Source: Rhizobium sp. CF122
GTDB taxonomy: Bacteria > Pseudomonadota > Alphaproteobacteria > Rhizobiales > Rhizobiaceae
Assembly (NCBI RefSeq): GCF_000282035.1
Contig: NZ_AKKA01000095.1
Location: 62,001 to 126,000, forward strand
Direction: 5' to 3'
Length of the DNA stretch: 64,000 nt
Shown: positions 25,324 to 33,772 of the stretch, piece after piece
Position numbering within the stretch: the first letter of the stretch is position 1
How the letters are laid out: every line of letters starts with the position of its first letter
Made by a program: the position numbers and the translations under genes
Notes under the pieces: generated by a model
What the model was told of the DNA's origin: nothing
Databases searched by the model: none
Seen by the model: the letters and a program-made list of their open reading frames with translations, nothing else

Positions 25324-26508
25324 ATGCCCTCGCAAGACAATCTCTACGCCCGCGTATCCGATTTCGATGCCATGGAAGCCGAGCTGAAGGCGACCCGCCA
25401 TCACCTGCACGCCAACCCGGAGCTTTCCTTCGAGGAAACCGAGACTGCCCGGTACGTAGCCGATAAGCTGGAAGCCTGGGGATATGCTGTCACCCGCAAT
25501 GTCGGCGGCCATGGCGTCGTGGCGACGCTGAAGAACGGCACCGGCACCAAGAGCATCGGTATCCGTGCCGACATGGATGCATTGCCGATCGAGGAAGAGA
25601 CGGGTGTCGCCTATGCCAGCACCATACCAGGCAAGATGCATGCCTGCGGCCACGACGGCCACACCACGGTTCTTCTCGGTGCAGCCGAATATCTGGCGCG
25701 GACAAGACGCTTCAACGGCACAGTGACGTTGATCTTCCAGCCGGCCGAAGAGGCCGGGCAGAACAGTGGCGCGCAACGGATGATCGCCGACGGCCTATTC
25801 GAGCGTTTCCCGATCGACGCGATCTTCGGCCTACACAACCACCCCGGCATGCCGGCCGGCGCACTGCTCATCCGATCCGGTCCGGTGATGGCGGCCGGCG
25901 ATACGGTAAAGATCACCATTGTCGGCAAGGGCGGCCATGCGTCGCGACCGCATCTCACAGTTGATCCGGTTTTGGTCGCCTGCAACCTCGTCGTCACGCT
26001 GCAGTCGATCGTCTCGCGCAATGTCGATCCAACCCAGACGGCCGTCGTCACCGTCAGCACGATCCATGCCGGCGAAGCGTCGAACGTCATTCCGAACACG
26101 GCAAAGATCTCGATGAGCGTCCGCTCATTCGACCCGGCGATCCGCACCTTCCTCGAGGAGCGCATCCGCACGCTGGCGGCAAGCGTTGCCGAGGGCCATG
26201 GTGCAAGAGCCGAGATCGACTATGAGCATGGCTATCCAGTCGTTGTGAATTCGGAAAGGGAAACGGCATTCGCTCGCGAAGTGGCCGAGGAACTGATTGG
26301 CGCTGAAAATGTCTTCACATGCCCTCTCCTGCCCGGCAGCGAAGACTTCGCCTATTTCCTTGAGCGTAGGCCCGGTAGTTTCCTCCGTCTCGGCAACGGC
26401 AAGGACTCGCCGATCCTGCATTCGTCGAAATACGATTTCAATGACGGCAGCCTGACGACCGGCGCGGCCATTTGGGCGCGTCTGGCCGAGCGTTATCTTG
26501 ACGCTTAG
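25324..26508 (+). CDS. M20-family amidohydrolase (hippurate hydrolase-like)
   Basis: A 394-residue cytoplasmic metal-dependent hydrolase that would cleave an N-acyl or amide bond. Metal-binding motifs of the M20D group are visible: ADMDALPIEEETGVAYAS, HACGHDGHTTVLLGAAEYLA, FQPAEEAGQNSGAQRMI and the C-terminal LLPGSEDFAYFL. The dimerisation domain follows KGGHASRPHLTVDPV. ATG 25324 is chosen over an in-frame TTG at 25297, which lies in the terminator's T-run. Relatives act on hippurate, IAA-amino acids or N-acetyl amino acids. With the adjacent importer it probably releases an amino acid from an imported conjugate. Confidence 0.9.
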   Translation: MPSQDNLYARVSDFDAMEAELKATRHHLHANPELSFEETETARYVADKLEAWGYAVTRNVGGHGVVATLKNGTGTKSIGIRADMDALPIEEETGVAYASTIPGKMHACGHDGHTTVLLGAAEYLARTRRFNGTVTLIFQPAEEAGQNSGAQRMIADGLFERFPIDAIFGLHNHPGMPAGALLIRSGPVMAAGDTVKITIVGKGGHASRPHLTVDPVLVACNLVVTLQSIVSRNVDPTQTAVVTVSTIHAGEASNVIPNTAKISMSVRSFDPAIRTFLEERIRTLAASVAEGHGARAEIDYEHGYPVVVNSERETAFAREVAEELIGAENVFTCPLLPGSEDFAYFLERRPGSFLRLGNGKDSPILHSSKYDFNDGSLTTGAAIWARLAERYLDA

Positions 26509-26560
26509 AGCTTGTAGTCGGGTTGAGTTCTCGGGCCAGAGCTCGACCGCCAATTGAAGC

Positions 26561-26807
26561 GATGACATCGTTCATCGACAGACACCGGGGGTTGTTCAGG
26601 GTCGAGCCGATCCGCTGCGATTTCCCCCGTCAAGTCGCGAAGCTCCTGGACGTCGACCGCCTGTCGGTCCGCGCCCGCAACGGATATCGAAGATCAAGAT
26701 ATGCGGTGGCTACGATGCGAAGTTCCGCGTCCATGGCAACAAAAAAGTCTCGCGGCAATTGAAGCGGGGAAGCTTCGACGTTGCCCGATTCACATGGGAT
26801 CGATGAG
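26561..26807 (+). pseudogene. IS3-family transposase (orfB) remnant
   Basis: MTSFIDRHRGLFRVEPI is the start of an IS3-type OrfB, followed by a degenerate LLDVDRLSVRARN. In another frame KFRVHGNKKVSRQLKRGSFD continues as the YGVRKVWRQLxREGFDVARC block of intact relatives. The frame is lost after WDR, and no DDE catalytic core or terminal repeats remain. The rest of the 26509-26980 gap shows nothing else. Confidence 0.6.
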
Positions 26808-26980
26808 AAGGCAGTCCGGGCGCGCTCCCGCTTCCAAGTGTGCCCCACGAAATTCCGAAACGCAAACCGGCATACCGCGCCATGGTTCAATCCCTGCTGC
26901 CAACGCGGATGGCGCCCAGAGCTGTTCTTGTTCCGTGCCCAACATGATCCTGATGACAGGAGCCCACAGCTGCTGTCCGC

Positions 26981-27268
26981 CTAGCGGCGATTTGCAGCAG
27001 TCTTGCGAAGATGATCTCTTATCACCGCGCGAAACTCGCCCAACGTTTGAAACCCAATGTGCTGTGCAAATCGGTGCACCGTCGTTTGAGAAACCTTACA
27101 ATTGCGTGCAATCGCAGCAGCACTTTCGAAAGCAATCATTTCCGGCCGTTCTATGATCTGTCTCGCGACCTGCTCGAGACTATTGGGAAAGACGATCTGC
27201 CGCTTGGCGATCAGGTACTTCAATTCCTGCAGTGTCGCGGGAGGATGGTGGTTTCTTTCCTGTGGCAT
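26981..27268 (-). CDS. Short RpiR/MurR-like protein with only the DNA-binding domain
   Basis: A 95-residue protein from ATG 27268. LQELKYLIAKRQIVFPNSLE, IERPEMIAFESAAAIARNCK and VSQTTVHRFAQHIGFQTLGE match the N-terminal HTH_6 domain of RpiR regulators. The sugar-phosphate-binding SIS domain (about 180 residues) is absent. The next 170 bp before the IS3 scar hold no SIS sequence in any frame. It is the last gene of the sugar/cyclitol operon. It could be a remnant cut by the insertion or a functional HTH-only regulator; I cannot decide from sequence. Confidence 0.65.
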   Translation of the reverse strand: MPQERNHHPPATLQELKYLIAKRQIVFPNSLEQVARQIIERPEMIAFESAAAIARNCKVSQTTVHRFAQHIGFQTLGEFRAVIRDHLRKTAANRR

Positions 27269-27397
27269 TGCGCTTCGCCTTCCAAAGAACCGTCTTCCGG
27301 AAAGCGCGGTGCGATCCGGACGCATATCGCGGGGCGGCACGTGAGCCCGGTGGCGATGCGGCAACGTCAGGACTTGGCCGCACCGCATCGAGGCTTG

Positions 27398-28390
27398 TTA
27401 ACCGAGCTGCACCGGCCTGCCCGTCTGCCAGCTCACGGTGGCGGCCTCCGCCAGTTTCTGCGCCTGGAGGCCATCAAGTCCGCCGGGCTTCGGTGAACGA
27501 TTGCCGCTGTCGATCGCATCGATGAAGGCATTGATCTCGTTGGCGTAGGCCTGGGCGTAGCGTTCGAGGAAGAAATATTGAACGGGGTCGCCGCTGACAC
27601 CATTCGCATTGGAAAGCTCGACGCTGGTTGCGTGGATATTCCTCGCTGCTAGCATGCCCGCAGCTCCATGGACTTCGATGCGCTGGTCGTAGCCGTAAGT
27701 CGCCCGGCGAGAATTGGTGATGACCGCAATGCGTCCGGAAGCCGTCTGCATCTGCACGGCGGCGGTGTCCACATCGCCCTCCGCTCCGATCGCCTTGTCG
27801 ACGAGCGACGATCCAAGTGCATTCACGACGACGAATTCCTCCCCGATGAGGAAGCGGGCCATATCGAAGTCATGGATCATCATGTCGCGGAACAGCCCGC
27901 CGGAGGACTTGACGTAGTCGGCCGGCGGCGGCGCGGGATCTCGGCTGGTGATCGTCACGATCTCGATATCGCCGATGTCGCCGCGGCGCAGACGTGCTTC
28001 CACACTGGCGAAGTTGGGGTCAAACCGGCGATTGAAGCCGATCATCAAGGTCGACCTGTTCTTCTCGACGATGTCGAGGCAGGCATTGATGCGCTCGACC
28101 GACAGGGACACCGGCTTTTCGCAGAGGATAGCCTTGCCGGCCTTCGCGGCCGCCTCGATGAGATCGGCGTGGCTGGGGGTCGGTGTCGCGATGAGGATCG
28201 CATCGACACTTGAGGACTTGATGACATCTGCCGCTTCGGCAACCTCGGCGCCCGTCTGCGCGGCAAGCGCCTCAGCCGATGCCTTGAAGGCATCCGCCAC
28301 ATAGACGAGCTTCGCCTTCGGGTTCGCCGCAATAGTCGCGGCATGTACCTTGCCTATCCGGCCGGCGCCGATCACTCCAAACCTGATCAT
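27398..28390 (-). CDS. Gfo/Idh/MocA oxidoreductase, inositol 2-dehydrogenase-like
   Basis: A 330-residue NAD-dependent dehydrogenase. The Rossmann motif GVIGAGRIGKVHA is at residues 5-17, the catalytic-lysine motif CEKPVSL near residue 95, and DMMIHDFDMARFLIGEE carries the conserved D-x-x-x-H-D/N active-site set. The sequence resembles rhizobial myo-inositol 2-dehydrogenases (IolG/IdhA), but close relatives also oxidise other cyclitols and sugars. It lies between the TIM-barrel isomerase and the short RpiR gene in an ABC operon controlled by a LacI protein. Inositol or a related cyclitol is a reasonable but unproven substrate. Confidence 0.88.
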   Translation of the reverse strand: MIRFGVIGAGRIGKVHAATIAANPKAKLVYVADAFKASAEALAAQTGAEVAEAADVIKSSSVDAILIATPTPSHADLIEAAAKAGKAILCEKPVSLSVERINACLDIVEKNRSTLMIGFNRRFDPNFASVEARLRRGDIGDIEIVTITSRDPAPPPADYVKSSGGLFRDMMIHDFDMARFLIGEEFVVVNALGSSLVDKAIGAEGDVDTAAVQMQTASGRIAVITNSRRATYGYDQRIEVHGAAGMLAARNIHATSVELSNANGVSGDPVQYFFLERYAQAYANEINAFIDAIDSGNRSPKPGGLDGLQAQKLAEAATVSWQTGRPVQLG

Positions 28391-28432
28391 TGATATTTCT
28401 CCATGACGTGTAAGCGTTGACTATCGAAATCT

Positions 28433-29236
28433 TCAAACGGTGAAGGCGTTGCGGAAACGGGCAAGCGCCGTCTCATCATCGCCGGAGGCCCAGGCCTCCA
28501 TGCCGATCGTCCCGCGATAGCCCATATTCTTGAGAGCACGGGCGATTGCCTTGTAGTTTATTTCTCCGGTGCCCGGCTCCATGCGACCGGGAACGTCCGC
28601 CACCTGTATTTCGCCGATATGGGGCAGAGCGCGCCGGCACAGCTCGATCAGGTTTCCTTCGCCGATCTGGGCGTGGTAGAGGTCGAGATTGAGCTTCAGC
28701 GCCGGTCGGTTCACCGACGAAACGAGCGCGAGCGTATCTTCGGCTTTGGCAAACGGTGTCTTGGGGTGATCGACTGCTTCATTGAGGTTTTCGAGCACGA
28801 AGGTGACGCCCTCTTTCTCGCCGAGGTCGGCGATGCGGTTAAGCGTGTCGCGCGCCTTGAGCCACATGGCGCCCGTCACTTTGTCGGCGTTGACCACCGG
28901 CAGGCCCTGGCCGTCGAGACCGGTTCCGTGCAGGTTGAGGCGCGGGCAATTGAGCTCCCTTGCGACCGGGATCGATTGCTTCGCAGTTCGCAGCAATTCG
29001 TCGGCGCCCTCGTCATCGGCGAGCGTGCCGGTCACATAGCCCGTCATCGACGAGAAGGCTGCTCCTGATCTTGCAAGGGTAGCGATGTCATGTTTCGTCC
29101 AGTCCCAGATCTCGGCTTGAAAGCCGAGTTCGGTAATGCGCTTGAGCCTGTCGACGACAGGAAGCGACTTAAAGACCATCTCGGCGCAGACCGCGAGCGT
29201 GAAGGGGGATGAGGCATTCGACGAGCCGTCGTTCAT
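28433..29236 (-). CDS. TIM-barrel sugar isomerase/epimerase (hydroxypyruvate isomerase/MocC family)
   Basis: A 267-residue AP-endonuclease-2-type TIM barrel starting at ATG 29236. The frame is open further out, but the extra residues are low-complexity Arg/Ser and unlike the family. Conserved parts are LKRITELGFQAEIWDWTKHD, LNLHGTGLDG, VTFVLENLNEAVDHPKTPFA, LKLNLDLYHAQIGEGNLIEL and IGEIQVADVPGRMEPGTGEI; the E, D, H and E in these blocks are the usual metal ligands. This pattern fits hydroxypyruvate isomerase or MocC/IolE-like proteins. The context with a MocA-type dehydrogenase suggests a second step on the same sugar or cyclitol. Confidence 0.85.
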   Translation of the reverse strand: MNDGSSNASSPFTLAVCAEMVFKSLPVVDRLKRITELGFQAEIWDWTKHDIATLARSGAAFSSMTGYVTGTLADDEGADELLRTAKQSIPVARELNCPRLNLHGTGLDGQGLPVVNADKVTGAMWLKARDTLNRIADLGEKEGVTFVLENLNEAVDHPKTPFAKAEDTLALVSSVNRPALKLNLDLYHAQIGEGNLIELCRRALPHIGEIQVADVPGRMEPGTGEINYKAIARALKNMGYRGTIGMEAWASGDDETALARFRNAFTV

Positions 29237-29318
29237 AACAGTATTCCATGGTTGATTGAGTGAGAGGGCGGCGACGTCCTTTGAAAGCCAAGCGATCGCC
29301 GCTTCGGAAGCAGGCCGG

Positions 29319-30113
29319 CTAGATCGTACCGCCGAGCTCTTCGGACAATTGCTGCAGTTCCTTGCCGCCGGCCATGAGGTTCTGCAGCTCATCCATCGCG
29401 ATATCCGCCTTGGCAAAGGTGCCAAGCGTCTGGCCGCGATTGAGGATGGTGAAGCGGTCTGCCACCGCATAGGCATGGCGGACATTATGAGTGATGAAAA
29501 TGACGCCCAGTCCTTTCTGTCGAACCTGATGGATGTATTTCAGCACCATCGAGGTTTGCGCCACACCGAGCGCCGAGGTCGGCTCGTCGAGAATGAGGAT
29601 CTTGGCGCCGAAATAGACGGCGCGAGCAATGGCAACGCACTGGCGTTCGCCCCCGGACAATGTACCTACCGCCTGATTGGGATCGCGGATATCGATGCCG
29701 ATTTTGCGCATCTCTTCCCGCGTGACATCGTTGCAGTGCGTGAGGTCGAGGCGACGGAAAGGGAAGAAGCCCTTGCGAGGCTCCCGCCCCATGAAGAAAT
29801 TACGGGTGATCGACATCAGCGGGATCATGGCAAGATCCTGATAGACGGTCGCGATCCCTGCATCGAGCGCGTCGCGCGGACTGCGAAAATTGACCGGCTT
29901 GCCTTCGACCAGGAACGAACCTCCGCTTGGGCGCACGACACCGGAGAGCGTCTTGATCAACGTGGATTTCCCCGCGCCATTGTCTCCGAGGAGACAAAGC
30001 ACTTCTCCGGCCGACACTTGCATCGACACGCCGTTGAGCGCAATCACGGAGCCGTAGTGCTTGATGATGTCGGTCACTTCGATGATCGGCGTTCGATTAT
30101 TGACATCAGACAT
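29319..30113 (-). CDS. Sugar ABC transporter ATP-binding protein (single-domain, FrcA-like)
   Basis: A 264-residue ATPase. ATG 30113 lies 2 bp after the permease stop and begins the normal N-terminus; a longer frame reaches back into the permease gene. Walker A GDNGAGKST is at 43-51, signature LSGGERQC near residue 157, Walker B ILILDEPTSALG. Unlike RbsA or MglA (about 500 residues, two ATPase halves) it has one domain, as in the fructose transporter FrcBCA of rhizobia. Third gene of the operon after binding protein and permease. Confidence 0.9.
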   Translation of the reverse strand: MSDVNNRTPIIEVTDIIKHYGSVIALNGVSMQVSAGEVLCLLGDNGAGKSTLIKTLSGVVRPSGGSFLVEGKPVNFRSPRDALDAGIATVYQDLAMIPLMSITRNFFMGREPRKGFFPFRRLDLTHCNDVTREEMRKIGIDIRDPNQAVGTLSGGERQCVAIARAVYFGAKILILDEPTSALGVAQTSMVLKYIHQVRQKGLGVIFITHNVRHAYAVADRFTILNRGQTLGTFAKADIAMDELQNLMAGGKELQQLSEELGGTI

Positions 30114-30115
30114 GA

Positions 30116-31237
30116 TCAGCGCTCCCCGGTAACCTTGCGGCGGATAAAATTGTTGAAGAGAACGGCGAGCAGCAACATCGAACCCAGGAAGACCTGAAAC
30201 CAGTCGGAATCGAACTTGGTGTAGGTCAGGCCGATCGAGACCGAGCCGAAGATGATCGCGCCGAAGAAGGCGCCAATCGCCGAACCGTAGCCGCCCGTCA
30301 GCAAGCACCCACCAATGACGGCGGCAATGATCGCCTCGAACTCTTTCTGAAAGCCGCGTCTGGCGTCAGTCGAGCCAGCATCGAGCACGGTGATGATGGC
30401 AACCAGAGCTGCCGCGCATGCTGTCAGTGCAAACAGGCCGGTCTTAACTCTGTGAACGGGGACGCCGGAGTTTCTCGCCGCATTGGGATCGCCACCGGCA
30501 GCAAAGATCCAGTTGCCCATGCGGGTGCGCAGGAGGACCCAGGTCGCAGCCAGGGCAAGCGCGACAAACCACAATACGGAGACCGGGATGCCCGTGACCT
30601 TCGGCATGCCGTTGGGGAACCTGTCGATCAGATCGTGATCCGCGAGCCAGACAAAGACGCCCTTCAGTGCATCGCCGGAAAAGAAGCCAAGCAGCGGACT
30701 GTCCTTGACACGGTCGCTGATGCCGCGAAGCTGCGTCGAGCCGCCTGTCGCCCATTTCAGGCCGACGAGCGTCAGGCCGCGGAGAATGAAGAGGAATGCC
30801 AGGGTCACGATGAACGACGGAAGGCGCGTATGAATAACGATCTGCCCATTGATCGCCCCCATGAACGCAGCAAAGAGCATCGTCATGACGATGGCGACCG
30901 AAAGCGGTTGGCCGAAATTCGTGAGGATGACGCCGAAAATCAGTCCCGCGAAGGCCACCATCGAGCCAATCGAGAGATCGAACTCTCCTCCGATCATCAG
31001 AAGTGCCGCCGCAATGGCAAGGATTCCCAATTGCGATGCCGGCGCCATGATGGTCATCAAGCCGGAAAGCGAAAACATCGTCGAATCTGCGGTAAGAAAG
31101 AAAAAGACGATGACGAGAACAAGACCTGCCACAGCACCAAGCTCGGGCCGCCGCATCATATGCGTCAGAAAATTCACTTGTTTGACGCGCTCATCGGCCT
31201 TCGGCGCAGCCGCCGTTCTCTGCTCAAGCGAAGCCAT
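30116..31237 (-). CDS. Sugar ABC transporter permease (RbsC/FrcC-like)
   Basis: A 373-residue BPD_transp_2-family permease with 8-10 hydrophobic segments, including LGAVAGLVLVIVFFFLTADS and FSLSGLMTIMAPASQLGILA. GGEFDLSIGSMVAFAGLIFG is diagnostic for the ribose/xylose permease group, and the C-terminal ATPase contact region is AVIGGCLLTGGYGSAIGAFF. It shares the operon with the binding protein upstream (124-bp gap containing a hairpin) and the ATPase downstream (2-bp gap). Confidence 0.92.
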   Translation of the reverse strand: MASLEQRTAAAPKADERVKQVNFLTHMMRRPELGAVAGLVLVIVFFFLTADSTMFSLSGLMTIMAPASQLGILAIAAALLMIGGEFDLSIGSMVAFAGLIFGVILTNFGQPLSVAIVMTMLFAAFMGAINGQIVIHTRLPSFIVTLAFLFILRGLTLVGLKWATGGSTQLRGISDRVKDSPLLGFFSGDALKGVFVWLADHDLIDRFPNGMPKVTGIPVSVLWFVALALAATWVLLRTRMGNWIFAAGGDPNAARNSGVPVHRVKTGLFALTACAAALVAIITVLDAGSTDARRGFQKEFEAIIAAVIGGCLLTGGYGSAIGAFFGAIIFGSVSIGLTYTKFDSDWFQVFLGSMLLLAVLFNNFIRRKVTGER

Positions 31238-31306
31238 AACTCCTCCGACTGGATCGTAATTTAGAGTAGCGGTGGCGCTGTTCGGCAGCGCGTTCGGTCA
31301 GCCAAA

Positions 31307-31328
31307 CCTCCTCCCCACTAGGAGGAGG
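31307..31328 (-). terminator. Intercistronic hairpin between binding-protein and permease genes
   Basis: CCTCCTCC (31307-31314) and GGAGGAGG (31321-31328) form a perfect 8-bp stem with a 6-base loop, without a T-run. Hairpins here commonly protect the binding-protein mRNA or reduce read-through, giving more binding protein than permease. Confidence 0.55.
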
Positions 31329-31361
31329 AGATTCTGGGAGAATGCCTTTCGGCAATTCCGG

Positions 31362-32309
31362 TCAGCGAATGCCCTTGGCGGAAAGATCCACAACCTGGGC
31401 AGCCTTGTCCTTGGTGATGAGGTTCGGGCCGGACGGAACATTACCACCCGGGATAAGCCCGTATTTGGCGTAGTTTGCCAAAAATACGACAGGCAGATAG
31501 CCCTGCAGGAACTGCTGCTGATCGATCGCGAATGCTGCCTTGCCGTCGGCCACGGCTTTCAGGAAATCGGCTGAAAGGTCGAATGTCGCCACCTTGATCT
31601 TGCCGGTCATTCCGACATCCTCTACGGCCGCGAGCGACGGCTCGCCGGCCGTGCTGGCACCGAGCGCCATGACGGTGTCGACGGCGGTATTTGAACTCAG
31701 TGCCGCCTTGACCTTCGCGCGGACATCTGCCGGATCGTTGCTGACGGGTACCACCGTGACCTTGCCGCCGAACCCGTCGGCAAAGCCCTTGCAGCGCAGA
31801 TCGAGCGAAACGTTGCCGACCTCCTGGTTCACGCACAGGCCTTCCTTGCCGCCCAGCTCATGCAGTTTCCCACCGGCGGCTTTGCCGGCGGTATATTCGT
31901 CCTGGCCGACATGCAACAGCGCTCCCAGCTCCTTTGAAACGTCGGAACCGGAATTGATGGAAATAACCGGGATGCCCGCGGCGACGGCCTTCTTGATGGA
32001 TGGACCGAGTGCTGAGGCGTCTGGAATGGAGACGATGAGCCCATCGGGCTTCTGATTGACGGCAGCATCGATGAGCTGCCCCATCGACACCATGTCGAAA
32101 GTTTCCGGAGCGCGATAATCGACGCTAATACCCATGTCCTTCGCCGCTGCGTGGACCCCGTTCTTGACGACGGACCAGAAAGGATCATTGGCCTGGCCGT
32201 GAGTGACGGTGACGATGCGAATGTCAGCGGCATTGGCGATTGCCGAAGAGCCCATGAGCGCAGCAGCAACGGCCGCGCCCGTGAGAAGCGATTTCAAACC
32301 GAATTTCAT
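31362..32309 (-). CDS. Sugar ABC transporter substrate-binding protein (RbsB/FrcB-like)
   Basis: A 315-residue periplasmic protein with the signal peptide LLTGAAVAAALMGSSAIANA (cleavage after ANA). The mature part is a Peripla_BP_4 fold: IRIVTVTHGQANDPFWSVVK, MGQLIDAAVNQKPDGLIVSI, AAGIPVISINSGSD, LHVGQDEYTAGKAAGGKL and the C-terminal FAIDQQQFLQGYLPVVFL. It is the first gene of the operon and faces the lacI-type gene across 175 bp with two operators. The ligand is likely a pentose, hexose or cyclitol. Similar proteins serve fructose and inositol importers, and the dehydrogenase downstream favours a cyclitol. Confidence 0.9.
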   Translation of the reverse strand: MKFGLKSLLTGAAVAAALMGSSAIANAADIRIVTVTHGQANDPFWSVVKNGVHAAAKDMGISVDYRAPETFDMVSMGQLIDAAVNQKPDGLIVSIPDASALGPSIKKAVAAGIPVISINSGSDVSKELGALLHVGQDEYTAGKAAGGKLHELGGKEGLCVNQEVGNVSLDLRCKGFADGFGGKVTVVPVSNDPADVRAKVKAALSSNTAVDTVMALGASTAGEPSLAAVEDVGMTGKIKVATFDLSADFLKAVADGKAAFAIDQQQFLQGYLPVVFLANYAKYGLIPGGNVPSGPNLITKDKAAQVVDLSAKGIR

Positions 32310-32352
32310 TTTACCCTCCCAAAAAACAGTCCGCGCTACGCGAACCTCCGAA

Positions 32353-32390
32353 TGCTACCGGTTGCAACTCCATTTGCACCCGGTAGCAAA
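32353..32390. promoter_or_regulatory. Two LacI-family operators
   Basis: TGCTACCGGTTGCA (32353-32366) and TTTGCACCCGGTAGCAAA (32373-32390) are near-palindromes with the central CCGG typical of LacI-family sites. Their centres are 22 bp apart, two helical turns, so two repressor dimers could bind on one face. They lie between the binding-protein gene and the lacI-type gene. Confidence 0.85.
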
Positions 32391-32484
32391 CTCGATAAAG
32401 CTACTTTATTGTCGACAAAAATCAAGCATCCATTCCATTTTTATTTTTTTGTGGAATATTCATTCCAATCAGAAGGAGGCGGGC

Positions 32485-33480
32485 ATGCGCAAACGGGCGA
32501 CGGCAAAAGAGGTGGCTGAGGCTGCCGGCGTGTCGAAATGGACCGTCATCCGTGCGTTCACGCCAGGTGCGTCGATTACGGACGCAAGCAGACAAAAAGT
32601 GCTTCAGGCGGCCGAGGTCCTGAACTATTCGCCTAACCTGCTTGCCCGCAGTCTTGCGACGAACACCACCCATCAGGTGGCCGTCTTCGTCGACGACTTC
32701 GCCAATCCGCACAAGCTTCCGGTTCTGGAGATGTTGACCGAGCGCCTGCAGGCACAGGGTCTGCTGACCGTATTGATCAACATCAACCGCCATTTCGATC
32801 ACGTTCACGCGTTGATCAACGCCGACCAACGACAATTCGACGCCGTTATCCTATTCGGTACCGCCTTTCGCGAGGAAACGCTCGGTGATCGACGCCTTGG
32901 CCGAGGTTTCCCGCCGATGTTCGTTCTTGCGAGAGACAGCCAAATTCCCGGCGTTCCCGCGATTGCCTGCGATGCAGAACTCGCTCTCAGCGAGATCGTC
33001 GATTACCTGTTCGACAAGGGCTATCGCCGTCCCGGCTTTATGACGGGGGCGAGAACCCTGTCGACGGCGCTGGGCAGGCGCCATCATTATGCAAATTTCT
33101 GGCGACGGAAGGGTGTTGAAGGCGTCACAGAATTGGCCGCGGAAAGATACAGCGCCCAGGCCGGCGCCGAGGCAGCACGAACTTATTTGCGTGCAACTTC
33201 GCCCGCGTCGCGCATCGATGTATTGATGTGTGAAAATGACATTTTGGCGCTGGGAGCGATGGATGTCGCCCGGAGCGAATTCGGTCTCGGAGTCCCGCAA
33301 GACCTGGCAGTCGTCGGCTTCGACAATATCGAGCTCGGCGGCGCCCCCGCCTATGGACTGACAAGCTACGAACAGCCCGCCGGCGAGATGGTCGACGCCA
33401 TTGTCGCAATGATCACCGGAAAGCGCGACGCTGAAATGGTTGTCATGCAGGGGCGTTTTGTGCCGAGGTCATCGGCATGA
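32485..33480 (+). CDS. LacI-family transcriptional regulator
   Basis: A 331-residue regulator. The helix-turn-helix is ATAKEVAEAAGVSKWTVIRA near residues 5-24, the hinge helix NYSPNLLARSLA near residues 49-60, then a periplasmic-binding-like effector domain (VAVFVDDFANPHKLPVLEML, DVLMCENDILALGAMDVARS, VVGFDNIELGG). ATG 32485 has AAGGAGG 5 nt upstream; a longer open frame upstream crosses the promoter and is not used. It is divergent from the sugar/cyclitol operon and almost surely represses it and itself through the two operators at 32353-32390. The effector should be the transported sugar or a metabolite of it. Confidence 0.92.
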   Translation: MRKRATAKEVAEAAGVSKWTVIRAFTPGASITDASRQKVLQAAEVLNYSPNLLARSLATNTTHQVAVFVDDFANPHKLPVLEMLTERLQAQGLLTVLININRHFDHVHALINADQRQFDAVILFGTAFREETLGDRRLGRGFPPMFVLARDSQIPGVPAIACDAELALSEIVDYLFDKGYRRPGFMTGARTLSTALGRRHHYANFWRRKGVEGVTELAAERYSAQAGAEAARTYLRATSPASRIDVLMCENDILALGAMDVARSEFGLGVPQDLAVVGFDNIELGGAPAYGLTSYEQPAGEMVDAIVAMITGKRDAEMVVMQGRFVPRSSA

Positions 33481-33613
33481 AATGTCCCTAGGATCGTCCA
33501 ATGAGCACCTCGCACCTCTGACCATGATCGAATGGCGTCTAAATGGTCAGCTCTTGAAAGGATCATTACCAGCGCCCCCCCTGAAGAACCTATGAGATAT
33601 GGCATAGCGCCTA

Positions 33614-33625
33614 TTTATGGAACTT
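33614..33625 (+). repeat. Dispersed intergenic motif, copy 3
   Basis: TTTATGGAACTT in the 292-bp convergent gap between the lacI-type gene and the GH3 gene. The gap also holds TGACCAT / ATGGTCA (33519-33525 and 33543-33549, 17-bp spacer), without a T-run. Confidence 0.6.
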
Positions 33626-33772
33626 TGGCTATTTTAAACCCTGTCGTAATGCCATCAACCAGACGAACACACCCAAATGCGGAGCGAAGAACCGCGCGAC
33701 GCTAGGATGCATCGCCCAGCAAGATGGGCGATGCACGGTTCGAATAGCCGGCCGCCATCATCTTGACGGAGC

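Noticed and set aside
29256..30197. Plus-strand open frame of 313 codons opposite the sugar ABC ATPase
   Set aside because: Mirrors the ATPase reading frame; composition (Arg, His, Glu, Asp runs) is that of an antisense shadow.
33614..33650. GGAAC in the dispersed motif as the -35 of an EcfG/RpoE2 stress promoter
   Set aside because: At none of the four copies does a -10 of the expected form (GTT or TT about 16-19 bases on) follow, so the promoter reading is not supported.
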